Below are positions 22,797 through 33,406 of a DNA stretch of 64,000 bases, piece after piece; positions within the stretch are counted from its first letter, which is position 1; every line of letters begins with the position of its first letter. The stretch spans positions 5,179,501-5,243,500 of the forward strand of contig CM043963.1 of the NCBI GenBank assembly GCA_014529385.2. Reading direction: 5' to 3'. The notes beneath the pieces were generated by a model that did not search any database, was not told the DNA's origin, and saw only the letters and a list, made by a program, of their open reading frames with translations. The position numbers were made by a program, and so were the translations under genes. The DNA comes from Adiantum capillus-veneris (lineage: Eukaryota; Streptophyta; Polypodiopsida; Polypodiales; Pteridaceae).

Positions 22797-24161
22797 CATT
22801 CTTCGTAAACATTCTGTCCACACATTTGCCCTTTGTGATCAGCTTACAGCCATTCTGGAAATCTTCTACATAACAGCCATTCGGATTGAAGCGAACCTCC
22901 AAACCCTGCTCAACCATTTGTCCACAGAAACAAGATTCTTTGTAATGTTTGGGACATGAAGTACATCTGCTAAGTACTTTGATTTCCCATTCTTTGTATT
23001 TAGAGGTATGTCCCCTACATGAGCAATGGGGTGAGCTGTGTCATCTCCTCTCTACACATAGCCTGACACATCTGGTTTGCGCATATCTCTAAACCACTCT
23101 CCACGAGACATCATGTGATTAGAGGCAAGTGAATCCACATACCAAACATCATCTTGGGTGGAATTCTCTGCAGTCATTGTATTCATTACATGCTGCATAA
23201 CAAACATGCACTCGCTTCTACTGTCATCTGCATCTCTGCTAGTAGATGCATAGTTGCCCTGTTCTCTCTTTCCACTTGCTTTTCCCTTTGGACAGTCATG
23301 TGACATGTGACCTTTTTCACCACAAGTCCAACATTCTCTGCTATCTGCAGTATGTTGCTGCCTGCTTAATCCTGCACCACAACCTCTTTGACTCTCCCTG
23401 CCTTGAGACTGGTTTCCCCTGCCACCTGTATTGTTTTGATTTGATTGACCTTCTCGAAATTGTCCCCTGCAACCACTTGGGCCTCGACCACGACCTGTAC
23501 CTCTGCTGGAGTTAGAATAGAAGGCCTGTTTAGACCTATTTCTGCCACGAGAAGAAGATGTGTCAAGACCAAGGTTCTTCTCCTCAAGAATAAGCATAGA
23601 AATCAAATCTTGGAACACGGGGATGTCGTCTCTTGTATTCATGGAAGACCTGAAATGCACATACTCGTCTCCTAGACCATCCAAGCATACACGGACAATG
23701 TCATCATCTTCCACTGAGACTTTAATAGATCCAAGAGCCTCAATGATACTCTTGATCTTCAAGGCATAATCATTGATGGAGAGGTTGTTCCTCTTAACCT
23801 GATTTAGCTCCGACTTTAGTTGAAGCTTCCTGGCCTTGGTGTTCACCTCGAACACTTTGCCTAAGTTTTTCCATGCAATGGTGGGGGTTTCAGCATCCTG
23901 TAGATAGCCCATCATGCCATCTGTGATGCTCATAGAAAGCCAATAAATCACTTTGCTCTGGCTTTGTTGCCATTCCCTCAAAGCTTTTCTTTGCTCTGCC
24001 GTAGCATTTGCCTCAGGAATCTCTGGTTCCTTTTCATTGTCTCCTTCTACATAGTCCCAATAACCTTTTCCTTTTAGGAAATTAGTTATTCTGAACTTCC
24101 ATGCAGGCTAGTTACTTTTCTCAAGCTTCTCAGTGATAATCTGGCTGAAATCGTCAGACAT
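22797..24161 (-). pseudogene. Gag and protease of element H
   Basis: The gag ATG is at 24161 (MSDDFSQII), chosen because it lies after the primer site and starts a typical copia Gag. A TAG near codon 18 interrupts it; the frame then stays open from 23981 to 23052. The knuckle is CWTCGEKGHMSHDC. The protease motif reads VDSLASNHM, where the usual Gly after Asp-Ser is Leu, so it is probably inactive. A TAG follows at 23052, and a one-base loss near 22950 shifts the frame before the insertion point of element I. Confidence 0.9.
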
Positions 24162-24407
24162 CTTGAAGCACTAAGACAAAATAGTTGCAATCTGCAAAAA
24201 CTTGCAAATCTATTGAACCTGCTATCGTGGTACCTGTAACACTTTCTACACTCAACGAGTGTCCACAATCAAGTGTACATACAACCACTGTACTTGTACA
24301 GTAAATCTCTGTATACTGCACTTTGGCGTCTGGTCGTGGATTGCGAACGAAGAGATTGTGATGCTCTTGCTCTCTTAGTCTCTCTTTCTTGCCCCAGGAT
24401 CTGATAC

Positions 24408-24419
24408 CATGTAAAGAAT
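24408..24419 (-). other. Element H primer-binding site
   Basis: The minus strand reads TGGTATCAGATC directly after the 5' LTR end. It is one base off the initiator-methionine tRNA site TGGTATCAGAGC. Confidence 0.85.
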
Positions 24420-24728
24420 GAGGATGCAAGAGAGCTACACAAGACAAGCACAAATCACACAGAGATGGAAAGCTTCTTCTTCTTCTTAGAAAAGAGAGTA
24501 CAAAATGACTAAGCGCTAAAGCTGAAAAGTAGCACATATGTACATGCGGTCACTAAGTGTGAACTCACTAGAAGCGTACTAGGCTGGCACTATAAGTGTA
24601 GTCCAGCTGTAGAATCACTGGCAGAGATCCTCCGTGTCGGTCACCTAACGCGCCAATGAGTAAATGCCGTAAGCGGCCAAGACCCGTAGTGGATGCCAGC
24701 TCAAGATGTAGAGCTCGACATCTCAAGA
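24420..24728 (-). repeat. Element H 5' LTR
   Basis: It matches 15354-15672. On the minus strand it begins TCTTGAGATG, one base off the TGTTGAGATG of the other copy. The last ten bases resemble a short local repeat (CTCAAGATGTA occurs near 24710 and 24723), which obscures the exact outer end. Confidence 0.85.
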
Positions 24729-25449
24729 TGTACCCCAAGGCTATACCTTGTCGTCCGGGAGGACTCCGATTAGGAGGGGGGGAGGCATTCTCAATGCGAA
24801 CCCGATGACAGTAAAAAGCAGCAAAAAGGGCATTTTTTGGCTATTTTTTACGAGTTTACGTTTGATTGTGAAATTTTTTGGACTAACCAAAGTACATATG
24901 TCCTTATACAACATTAATCTACACAGATATGAGGCCAAACACCAAATTGGGGCCGATAAGTGTATGTATATATGTAAAAATAGCCATTTTTTGGGCAAAA
25001 TATTGGTAAAATGGAGAAATCCGGCCATAAAAATTACATGTGAGTGTACATAATGCGTCGGGGTGAAGTTTTTGATTTTTTTTATTTTTTTTTTGGGTTG
25101 ATTTTGCTATTTTCCTTTTAAATTTACTAATTATTGGCAAAAAAACTTCAAAAATACAAAAAGCAGGTGAAACGTGATTTAATGAAAAACAAAAAAGATA
25201 GGGATTATCAGTGACTAGAAAACAACCTAGGGTGCAGTGGGGGTGCAATTATGAGAATGAAGCGGAAGGCGTGTTGTGCCAGATTTTGAGCGAATCGTCA
25301 AAATTCTCAGAAACTAGGCAAATGGAGTCCAAATGGAGAACTCTTCGAGTCTAAACCACGTTTCGCAAAAAGTTAGGAGCACATCTCAAATTTCATGAAA
25401 AATGGTTCTGGGACCCCCATTATAAGATTTTTTCACTCCACTTAGAGCT
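24729..25449. other. LTR-like noncoding stretch, no gene
   Basis: No credible ORF. A purine run TTAGGAGGGGGGGAGGCA at about 24770-24787 would fit a plus-strand polypurine tract, and CCCATTATAAG near 25418 fits a TATA box. This could be the 3' end and LTR of another plus-strand element. No second copy exists in the window to prove it. Confidence 0.35.
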
Positions 25450-26640
25450 CATTTCTACTATTCACTTGTGAGAGAGAGCTCTAGCCACCTAGAGCGCAGA
25501 GGACTTCCAACAGCCGATACGCTGCACACAGTCATCCGACAACTACCAGATATGAGTGGTAGACTCAGCACCTTATGCTCTTCATGTACATGTGATGTTT
25601 TGTCACCAAAACTAGACCTTGTGGAGAGTGATGGCCTTAAACGTGAGAACCAAAACCATAAGTTCCTTGCATAGTTTAGACTGGTAGAGATTCTGTGAGT
25701 TGATATTCCCTATTTTGTCAGTTTCCCAAAGCCGTGCTTCTTCTAAAATTGCCAAAGCATGTTGTGGTGCACAATGACAGTAATTGCCAAGTAAAGTGTA
25801 AACAGTAATTGCCAAGTAAAGTGTAAACAGGGAAAAACAAAAAAAAGTGTAATTGCCAAGTAGAGTGTAAACAGGGAAAAACAAAAAAAACTTAAACTTG
25901 GCTAACCTGGTCGTTGTTGCTGCAATCAGTTGTCATGAAATTTGGAAGGAAAAACTCATTCCAAAATGGCTTATAGCCATATCTGCAGAGACTCCGTCGT
26001 ATATTCTATACACCCGTCTGGTACATAATGAAATAACCTGCAAACACATTTTCTATTCCTTCCCAAGTTTGGATGCTTAAAATAGATGCCAAACGGGAGA
26101 AGCCTCAATGCAATATCCCTAAATTGAAGCCTTGCTTCACCAAAATCTGTTAGTTCTAATAGCCAACTGAGGCGGCTATTGACATACAGAGAGCATGAGA
26201 AAAAGAATTGACCTTGTCGAACAATTTGAATTGGAATGAACTAATACTGTGTGGCAAACACCCACTAGCAGCTGTTGGAAATAGTGACAAGGAGTCGTCC
26301 ATGCCGAGCAACTTGCCCCCGGTATCAAGTCGAGCAACATGATGTGCTAATTTCCTTGAGAGTTAGAAAATCTACCAATTGGCTATGGAGTGGCATCAAA
26401 TGAAACCGCTGAGATGCCGTGCTCATTAAGTACACTTTCCGACAAATCTCCCCGACTCGAAAAACGAATGTGGTATCGAGGAGAAATTACAAATATTGTG
26501 AGATCAGTAACACAACCTTGGACTACACAAACCTTGATCATTAACACCCTTGTACGGAACCTTGCTCCTGTAGAATACAAGCCGCATGCCACCCGTATCT
26601 GGCCTTTATTATCAATCTACATAATCGATGATTGAAAATA
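25450..26640 (-). other. Unrecognised ORF fragments, possible decayed host gene
   Basis: Several open stretches on the minus strand do not look like transposon proteins. One lies at 25620-25760 (QHALAILEEARLWETDKIGN), one at about 26000-26180 in another frame (LTDFGEARLQFRDIALRL), and one at 26383-26592 (69 codons). Possible splice borders (a TTTGCAG|GT acceptor-like site near 26042, a CCAG|GTTAG donor-like site near 25905) lie between them, but stops interrupt each candidate exon. I do not recognise the family. It may be a host pseudogene or unknown repeat. Confidence 0.25.
25788..25893. repeat. Short tandem repeats with AATTGCCAAGTA core
   Basis: The 25-base unit CAGTAATTGCCAAGTAAAGTGTAAA occurs twice in a row (unit ends CAGTAATTGCC...GTGTAAA). 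A longer unit, AATTGCCAAGTA(A/G)AGTGTAAACAGGG plus an A-rich end, then occurs twice. This looks like simple local duplication. Confidence 0.75.
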
Positions 26641-26764
26641 GCAGACAAACAAATAAAAGAAGTTACCTGGATTCCATGCTTTTTGGAGCTTGGTACTTGC
26701 CCCAACTTTTCCAAAGTTTCTCGGACTAGCCTTGCAGTCGTACCCCCATCTATTGACTTGTCCA

Positions 26765-26912
26765 GAGATGTCCTACTTCCACAAAGCTTCCAAATTTTCC
26801 ATGCTTCTGCTGCGGAGATGTCCTATTTCTGCAAAGCTTCCAAATTGTCCATGCTTCTACTCTGCGGAGATGTCCTACTTCCGCAAAGCTTCTAAATTTT
26901 CCATGCTTCTAC
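26765..26912. repeat. Three-copy minisatellite, 50-52 base unit
   Basis: The unit starts GAGATGTCCTA and contains GCAAAGCTTC and CATGCTTCT. Copies begin at 26765, 26815 and 26867, with a few substitutions and a 2-base length difference. The plus-strand ORFs over it are a by-product. Confidence 0.88.
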
Positions 26913-28140
26913 TGATAGCCGTTTTTTGGCTCTTTGTAATTGCCACAGTGAGTTACCTCACCCTACCAAAATCACCCAAACGCTATGGCTATCCCTACCA
27001 TTTCACTGTACATAGGCGTGTGTGAGTTAGGGGGCTTTTCCCATATCTTCTTAAAAACCCTCAGCTAGCTAGTCACTGGGCTAGTTGAGCCAAAAAAATA
27101 AAAAATAAAAGTATATTATGGCCTCTTTGTGTGTAAATATTTCTTTGTATATAGAGCCTAAATAAAAGAATTTTTTCATAATTATTTTGGTATTTATTTA
27201 AATATTTCTACCTAGGTGTGTGTTATTTATGCTCTGTACATTGCCTCACCATTACCACAATTTTTCTTACCATTTTTCATACTCTTTATTCCATGTAGAA
27301 ATATTTTCATGTAAGCTTCTCTTATATTTGGTGTAACTCCACCCCAACAAAAATCCACAAAAAAAAACTAGTTTTATTTATGTGTATATTTTTTCTCTAT
27401 TGTGATTAATCCCTTCTTACATCTATTTTGTTTTTTTCTAAAAAATTAGAACACCAAAACTATTTATCTTTTTATGGTAGCTTCATAATGAGAGAGATTT
27501 CTTTTGACCCCTTTATATTTTTTCCACTTATATTATTTATATTTGACATGTACATATTTTTTAGACCCCTCAATATTTGATTTTCTTAGTTGTACTATTC
27601 ACTTATATCATGATCTCAACAATATCTTCAATTATAGACCTACCAAATAAGGTCAAGGGTAGGTGGCATGCATACATGCACTATGGAGGGCTCACTCTTG
27701 GAGGTATTCAAAAGAATCATCCAAAGAAGGACCCCACAAGGACCTTGTGCAGTGGAAAAAAACGGTCGGTTTTGTTGAATTTTTAAAGTTCACTTGCTCT
27801 CCGAATTTGAAAAGGTGATACAAACAAAAGTTGTAGCTCGTGGGCTGAACTTTTGCCTCAAATTTTTTCATATTGTTTTGAGCTACGAGCTGTGAGCTAT
27901 GATTTTATTAGTGGACCCCAGTTTTCCCATGCTATGCAGCCACACTCTCTCTTCCACTTTATCATTTTCCTCTTTCACACACACTTCTCCACTCATCATC
28001 CCCACCTCTCTCACCACTCCTCTCTGCACCCTACTCACCTTCTCCTCAACCTTGAAGAATAAGAGAAACCATGGTGAACTCATACCTCCCACACACAATT
28101 CCATTCCAAAATTGACCACCTAGTCTCATTTTTCCTCCTC
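26913..28140. other. AT-rich intergenic stretch, nothing recognised
   Basis: Many T- and A-runs and no ORF with recognisable motifs. A short stretch near 27800-27890 (CAAAAGTTGTAGCTCGTGGG) has the look of plant LTR sequence, but no repeat partner is present here. Confidence 0.5.
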
Positions 28141-28960
28141 CAAATTACCCATATCTATAAAAAAACCACAAAATTCAGCCTCTTCTCTTAAAAGACAGCA
28201 TCATGGTGGTTGATTACTCAGCTTCAATTACCTTGTCTCTCAAGGAAGGTCAAGAGTGGAGAAAAAATGTACCGTCAAAGCTAGTGGACCGTCAACAAGC
28301 GTCAAAATTGGCCCTACTCAAGACACTTGGAGCATCAACCTTGTAAGAAATCCACCTTTTCTTACCTCTTAAGAGTTTTTCTTCCTTATTTGTATCCTAC
28401 ATGGATACTCCCATTGTAAATATCCAATTCCATTTGCAAATTAATACTAACTCTACTAACACTAACCCACTATGAAAAGTCCTATCACCTCCATTTCTCT
28501 CCTCTCTCTTTCCCCACCAACTTCTTGATAATTCCAAGCAAAAGAAAATAGATAAATTGCTGAAAATCTAACCCAACCATGGTTAGAGGAGTAACCCTAG
28601 CCTTCAAAATTGCTATAAAAGGAGGGTGTAGCTAGCACAAAAGGGGGAGCCATAAGCAAGAGCACTATGCTATAGCTTGAGAAGCCAAGCTCAACCTCTC
28701 TAGAAGGAGCGCTTGAGTGGAAGCTCATTGTCTTATGCATGTGCATGTGTTGTAATAGGGGATTAGCAAGGGAACTCTATGCCATTGTAAGAGAGAGAGT
28801 GATCATTCAATTGAGAGTAGGAAATCTATCATTTCTCCTACTAGTGTAAGCCCAACATTTGCTGAATCAAGGAGGGTGGATTTGGACTAAGCTTGGATAC
28901 TTTGTCTCCCTTCCAACATGAAGTAATGGACAACAATGATGCGTAAGTGTCTTGGTGTTT
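28141..28960 (+). repeat. Candidate LTR or solo LTR with TATA box
   Basis: GCTATAAAAGGAGGG near 28610 is a good TATA box. It is followed by a Ser-like purine-rich transcribed leader and by TGTAAGCCCAACA near 28846-28858, which could be an LTR end. No second copy, PBS or PPT was found, so this is judged from style alone. Confidence 0.35.
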
Positions 28961-30091
28961 TTTTGTTAAGTTCTTGATAGCTTGTCTCTGGTGTTGTCAT
29001 CAATCTAGCCATAAATCCCACATACTGTAAGAGGGCGACAGGGTGGAGAGGACTCCCCTGGCTTTAAGACAGTGATTGGGGTGGCTTTTCTTGTGATGTG
29101 TTATGGTGAAATTTACGCAAGCTATGTTGAACAAATACTAATCTCACTTTGATTTGTCATGACAGATTTGTAAGAAGGTATTAATGCAACAAGCACCCCC
29201 TCCCCCTTTCTCTCTCTTTCTTAAATATATAGTTGTGTTTGCTTGATCATTGCCGATACGTTTCAAAGCAGCCCGAGCACTATCTCTCTCCCTCTCTCTC
29301 TCTCTCTCGTGTTTTAGTGCGTGAGAGTGTTCCATTGGTGTTAGGGTTAGTGTAAATTCCTTGCTTGTTTGTGGGTTGCTCTAACGATTCTCCTCTTTTG
29401 CGTCCTAGTTCGCTTTAAACTAGGTGGTGCCCCTTGTGTAGTTGGGATTTGGCTGTGGGTTTGTTGTTTTGGTTTGTGTTGTGTTGTGCCCCAGCCCCAT
29501 TGAGCAGCACGGGAGCCTTGAAGGGTGTCTAGAGGTTGCTCTTCTTGTTGCCCGCCCCGGACCGCCTCACTACCTTGAGCACCTTGGAGCTGTCACTTCA
29601 ACTGTCAGCACCTGCACCTTGCATGCCATTGGTAGTACCAACTCCAATCAGGTCGAGTCTTGCAAGCATGTTGAAAACGATGTCGATTGGAGCCGTGGGC
29701 CAAAGCCCTTAATTGGGGATGCCCAAAATTAGGGCGCCCACCTTTAAATAAATTCATGAAGGCGCCATGGCTGCAGATGACGAACAACAACGCAGAAGAA
29801 AAAAACAACTGGCGCACGCTCTGTGGGCATCATCTCATGATGCAGCAGCAACGGATTTTACTGGTTTCAGCCATGCGATCAATCGAAGCCCATCCAGACC
29901 TGGTTTGGTGCAGGTGGACTGCCGGCCTTTCCCCCTTCCAAGCGGCGGTTCCCGCCATGCCGTTAGGTGTAGTATCTTTTCTTCTCCTACTCAAGGGGCC
30001 ATGCCCGCGTCAGTTGGGATCTCCTCCATCCCCTGCTTAGGGAGGCCGCACATGGCAGCCTGCACCTCTCTTGGCAGAGGGTTTGTCCACG

Positions 30092-30187
<96 letters not shown>

Positions 30188-30259
30188 CATGCTTAGGTAC
30201 TCTTGAGAATTCCATCTTCTCCCTGCCATGGCTCCACCCTCTTTCCTCCTCTCCACCTT
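28961..30259. other. Noncoding or unrecognised stretch left of the short LTR
   Basis: A CT tract at about 29282-29309 and the GA tract listed separately lie here. An ORF on the plus strand (29767-30096, MAADDEQQRRRKKQLAHALW) is GC-rich and opens into the GA tract; I do not recognise it. If the PBS and LTR at 30260-30465 are real, this would be internal sequence of a minus-strand element, but no gag or pol motif is visible. Confidence 0.35.
30097..30185. repeat. (AG)n microsatellite
   Basis: About 44 uninterrupted AG units. The Arg-Glu and Ser-Leu repeats in overlapping ORFs come only from this tract. Confidence 0.97.
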
Positions 30260-30465
30260 GCTCTGATACCAGTGTAAGACCTAGGGTAACTGAACATAGG
30301 ATCCTCCTCCCTACCGCCCCTTATATAGGCCTAGCTCCTAGCACTTGCCTAAAGCGGATCCCCAGTCCGCACTGGTCCAGTCCAGGCCCTTGGCCTAGGT
30401 TCCTGACCCCCTAGGTTGGGCCTTGCCTTGTAGGACCCTTGTCCTCACACAAGAGTACTCTTACA
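30260..30465 (-). mobile_element. Short LTR (30273-30465) with initiator-tRNA primer site (30260-30271)
   Basis: The minus strand reads TGTAAGAGTACTC at 30465 and ends GGTCTTACA at 30273, so the ends are short inverted repeats. One base later comes TGGTATCAGAGC, the copia-type primer site. CCTATATAAGG near 30321-30331 is a TATA box. The LTR would be 193 bases. The other LTR was not found, so this is a lone 5' end of a copia or TRIM-type element. Confidence 0.62.
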
Positions 30466-30754
30466 CATTTGCTTGCTATCTATCTCTACAGAAGGACAAA
30501 CGAGGCTCTGAACTTTGTCCTCTTCATCAACTATCTCATCAAACACATGGCATAACTCACATTCTATGACTCTCACTTTATCTTTGTCACGTGCTCAAAT
30601 CATTTGCAACTTCATCTATCTCAAGGGGAGCATCATCAACATCTCCATCATCCAAAATTTGGTCATTCTCCGCATTTTCAACTATTATATCTTCAAGATC
30701 TCTCTCTTTCCATGTATCATGACACCAAGAGATATCGTGAATGCCTAGTATTTT

Positions 30755-31015
30755 TCACACATCCTTTGCTTCATAATATAATCCCTCTCTTAAAGCTTGT
30801 ACTATGTCCTCATCACAAGATACAGACGTATAGTCACCAAGATTGGCGAATGGAATGCCAGGTGCATGATTCATTACAGTCCATGTGCTTTCTTGCTTAG
30901 AGTTCTCTGCTAGAAAAACAAGCATGGAGCTTGATTGAATCTCGGCGATCCTGTTTAGCACATCATCACTGCTTAACAAATCAACTCTATCATAACACCT
31001 CTCATTACTAACCAT
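30755..31015 (-). CDS. Unrecognised 86-codon ORF, possible transposase or host fragment
   Basis: The product starts MVSNERCYDRVDLLSSDDVL. The codons just upstream read CENFFRKAGG, so the true protein began earlier. The stretch has a loose resemblance to the C-terminal dimerisation region of hAT transposases (Phe-x-x-Ala-Gly followed by Ser-x-x-Arg), but it is too short and too weak for an assignment. It lies between the short LTR and an I-family LTR and lacks signs of a promoter. Confidence 0.3.
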   Translation of the reverse strand: MVSNERCYDRVDLLSSDDVLNRIAEIQSSSMLVFLAENSKQESTWTVMNHAPGIPFANLGDYTSVSCDEDIVQALREGLYYEAKDV

Positions 31016-31319
31016 ACCACCAGCTTTTCTAAAGAAATTTTCACAAGTGTCTCACCCCGTTCTAGACAAAGAAACTTCTAGATGTGTAAACTTTTCTCTG
31101 AATAGCAAGCTTGATTAGAAGAACTACAAAGTGGCAAGAGAGCTAAATATCAAGAAATGTTTCTTTGCTTATGAAATTCTCCTTGAGAGTGTATATCGCT
31201 TGTTTCATGATCCAAGTGCGCCACCTCTTGAGGAAACAACACAAGATATATCTTAAAAGGTGAGTCACTGTTGCCTTCTTTTAATGGCATGCATAAAGAA
31301 TGAAACCTTTGTTACCATA

Positions 31320-31532
31320 CATGTGGTAGTGATGTGTGTGAACACACTAGGACCGTCAGGGCATTTTTTCCCTCTTTAGGAGGGTTTTCCCCCTGTGCAT
31401 TGTATATACGCCCATCACTCTAGGACTGTATATCTTTCTATTGCACACTAATTAATACACTCTCTGTTGTGTGCCTTGAGCTTCCTCCATCTTCTCCAAG
31501 ATGTGTGTGTTTCCCTGCAACCCTAACTCCAA
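31320..31532 (+). repeat. I-family copia LTR, 3' end damaged
   Basis: It begins TGTTACCATACATGTGG and matches the element I LTRs with substitutions, including the segment AACACACTAGGACCG. The expected CCAACA end is replaced by CCAAAGATTTCC, which repeats (AAAGATTTCC twice) and leads into a LINE fragment. No internal region or duplication is attached. Confidence 0.88.
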
Positions 31533-31540
31533 AGATTTCC

Positions 31541-31591
31541 AAAGATTTCCTCGTGGTACCATGTCAAAAGCTTTCTTGAAATCCACAAAGC

Positions 31592-31592
<1 letters not shown>
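31541..31592 (-). pseudogene. LINE reverse transcriptase fragment (about 52 bases)
   Basis: The minus strand encodes CCFVDFKKAFDMVPRG, matching CCFVDFKKAFDMIPRN of the LINE at 60251-62219 (RT motif A). It is directly followed by a GA tract. It is too short to be a normal 5'-truncated insertion, which would keep the 3' end. Confidence 0.8.

Positions 31593-31595
<3 letters not shown>

Positions 31596-31682
<87 letters not shown>
31596..31682. repeat. (AG)n microsatellite
   Basis: About 43 AG units beside the LINE fragment. An ORF across it has only Arg-Glu repeats. Confidence 0.97.
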
Positions 31683-31684
<2 letters not shown>

Positions 31685-32251
31685 ATAATGCGTTCTCTAG
31701 GGAGATCATGTGGACAGAGATCCTACTCTTGTGCATAGTGACCATTGGATTCATCGTGTCTTCATGACTTATCTTTCAAGTGTTGACCCCCACTGATAGT
31801 GACCTCTCAGTGCTCTTTTATAGGTGCAGACTGCATTAGCTTAGTATAAACTGATTAGGTTTAGGGTCCTAAGCTGGCAAGACAAAGCAGGTAGCAGGGT
31901 CTCGGATGGTTGACTAGTGCTTTGTTTTGGGAGAAATAAGAAAATGATATTTCTCCTAGGTGGGCCTCTGTGACCATCACCTAGAGAGAGGTGGAATATG
32001 CAAACGGTTTTTTTACAAATCTTGTCTTGGAAAATAGAAAATGAATTACCCTACGGATGTTTACTGAGGAAATGCATCGTGGATGAGATACCGGTGAGTT
32101 GCAGTTTTTACCGGGCGTTCCTGTAGCACGCTCGTCAATTTCGATCCTGGCTGGGGCATGCCTTCAGCATCACTCCTTGATTTGTTTTCTCCCTCGCATG
32201 TTTTGGGTCTGTTTGTTGATGCGTCAATGTCCATTCTCTTTTCTTTGCTTC
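31683..32251. other. Intergenic stretch, nothing recognised
   Basis: Mixed composition with no convincing ORF, no LTR partner and no RNA gene that I could identify. Confidence 0.5.
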
Positions 32252-32347
32252 ATGTGCGTGTCGTGTGTATGCGTTGTTGGTGTGTATGTGACTGTGTGTG
32301 TGCGCTTATGCGTGTAGTGTTTGTATAAGTGTGTACACATATGTACT

Positions 32348-32379
<32 letters not shown>

Positions 32380-32432
32380 GTGTGAGGGTGAGAGTGTGTG
32401 TATGCATTTGTGAGTGTGTGTGTGTGTGTGGT
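32252..32432. repeat. GT-rich microsatellite
   Basis: Interrupted GT runs, the longest near 32352-32379 and 32412-32430. Confidence 0.9.
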
Positions 32433-32451
32433 AAGAGAGAGGGCTAAATTT

Positions 32452-32452
<1 letters not shown>

Positions 32453-32507
<55 letters not shown>

Positions 32508-32592
32508 TAGATAGATTTTATTATCGTCCTCGGAGGTCAAATATGACCTATGGGACCAAAGTTACATGTGATGTAGTATGTGTATGGCTGAT

Positions 32593-32625
<33 letters not shown>
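32453..32625 (-). mobile_element. LINE 3' end (32504-32594) embedded in GA microsatellite
   Basis: A GA tract (32453-32503) is followed by TAGATAGATAGA and about 80 bases identical to 60259-60336, the extreme 3' end of the LINE, then by another GA tract (32595-32625). On the minus strand this is a severely 5'-truncated LINE insertion with tail (TCTA)n(TC)n. A 6-base stem with AATA loop (AGGTCA...TGACCT) lies inside it. Confidence 0.88.
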
Positions 32626-32629
<4 letters not shown>

Positions 32630-32777
32630 CAAGGTGAGTATGTGTGTGTATGAGGGTTTGTGAATGTGTGTGCGTGCATGTGTATGGAAAGAGAAAGAGA
32701 GAGATTATTTTTATTAGCTGCCGACACACACACACACACACACACAGTGAGAGGTGTGTGTGGGTGTGTGGGTGTGT
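32626..32777. repeat. Mixed GT, GA and CA simple repeats
   Basis: GTGTGTG, AAAGAGAGAG and (AC)n runs up to the insertion site of element C. No gene. Confidence 0.8.
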
Positions 32778-32782
32778 GTAAG

Positions 32783-33032
32783 TGTGCGCTCCTTGCCGCA
32801 CTGTTGAAGCAAGGGACTTGCCAATACACCGTGTGCGAGCCATAAATGGCTCCAAGCACACAACAAGCCTAAACTAGCAAGCTCAAGAGAGCAAAGGGTG
32901 TGTCACTCACCGCTCTACGCTCGCCTTCGTGGTGGATTCCTCGCCGCGATGAAGAAGAATCTGCAGTCGTGCCGCGCTCAACCGCCTCGTCGCCACTGTG
33001 CCTTCGTAATGCTCGATCGCACACACACTCTC

Positions 33033-33090
<58 letters not shown>

Positions 33091-33393
33091 ACAAGGAGGT
33101 GAAGAAGAAGAAGATGGAGATGGAGATGGAGCAAGAGAACTCTTCTATTGCACAAATGAGAATGAGTAAAAATTAGGTTTAGTTGGCTTTTATATGAGCT
33201 CACCCCATTCACACTTGGGCGCCCATGCTTAGCCAACTAATCCCTTGAATGTCCCAGTTAGAGTGCGCCTCTCATCGGCGATCACTCTTACCCTTTTCCT
33301 ATTGGTCCGACAAGTCCGGTACCTGACTCTACCAAATACATAATACACGTCCGTCGTAGGTGATGGGGTGTCCGTGAGCCGTGAGGGTTAACA
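32783..33393 (-). repeat. Element C 3' LTR
   Basis: It starts TGTTAACCCTC at 33393 and ends GGAGCGCACA at 32783 on the minus strand. A (CT)n(CA)n tract at about 33033-33093 is much longer than in the other LTR. CATATAAAAGCC near 33187-33198 is a likely TATA box. Confidence 0.95.
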
Positions 33394-33406
33394 TGCCCCC
33401 CTTCCT
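33394..33406 (-). other. Element C polypurine tract
   Basis: The minus strand reads AGGAAGGGGGGCA directly before the LTR start TGTTAACC. Confidence 0.9.

Larger units (their letters stand above)
15354..24728 (-). mobile_element. Element H: Ty1/copia retrotransposon split by element I
   Basis: Two LTRs of about 310-320 bases (15354-15672 and 24420-24728) flank a single copia coding region on the minus strand: gag, protease, integrase, RT, RNase H. Removing element I and one copy of its duplication leaves about 5.2 kb, a normal copia length. A TGGTATCAGAT primer site adjoins the 5' LTR and a PPT adjoins the 3' LTR. No target duplication was found at its outer ends. The coding frame is broken by in-frame stops, a one-base deletion, an altered protease motif and the insertion. 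Confidence 0.92.

Noticed and set aside
29991-30414. ORFs with long Arg-Glu or Ser-Leu repeats, also at 31501, 41593-42082 and 59973-60283
   Set aside because: They are translations of AG/CT microsatellites. Their ends are unrelated at each site and no conserved protein remains outside the repeat.
30755-31015. hAT transposase C-terminal domain
   Set aside because: Only a loose likeness over about 25 residues. No catalytic region or terminal inverted repeats are nearby.
31311-31540. Solo LTR of element I family produced by LTR recombination
   Set aside because: The 3' end lacks CA and no flanking 5-base duplication exists (ACCTT on the left only), so it is a fragment.
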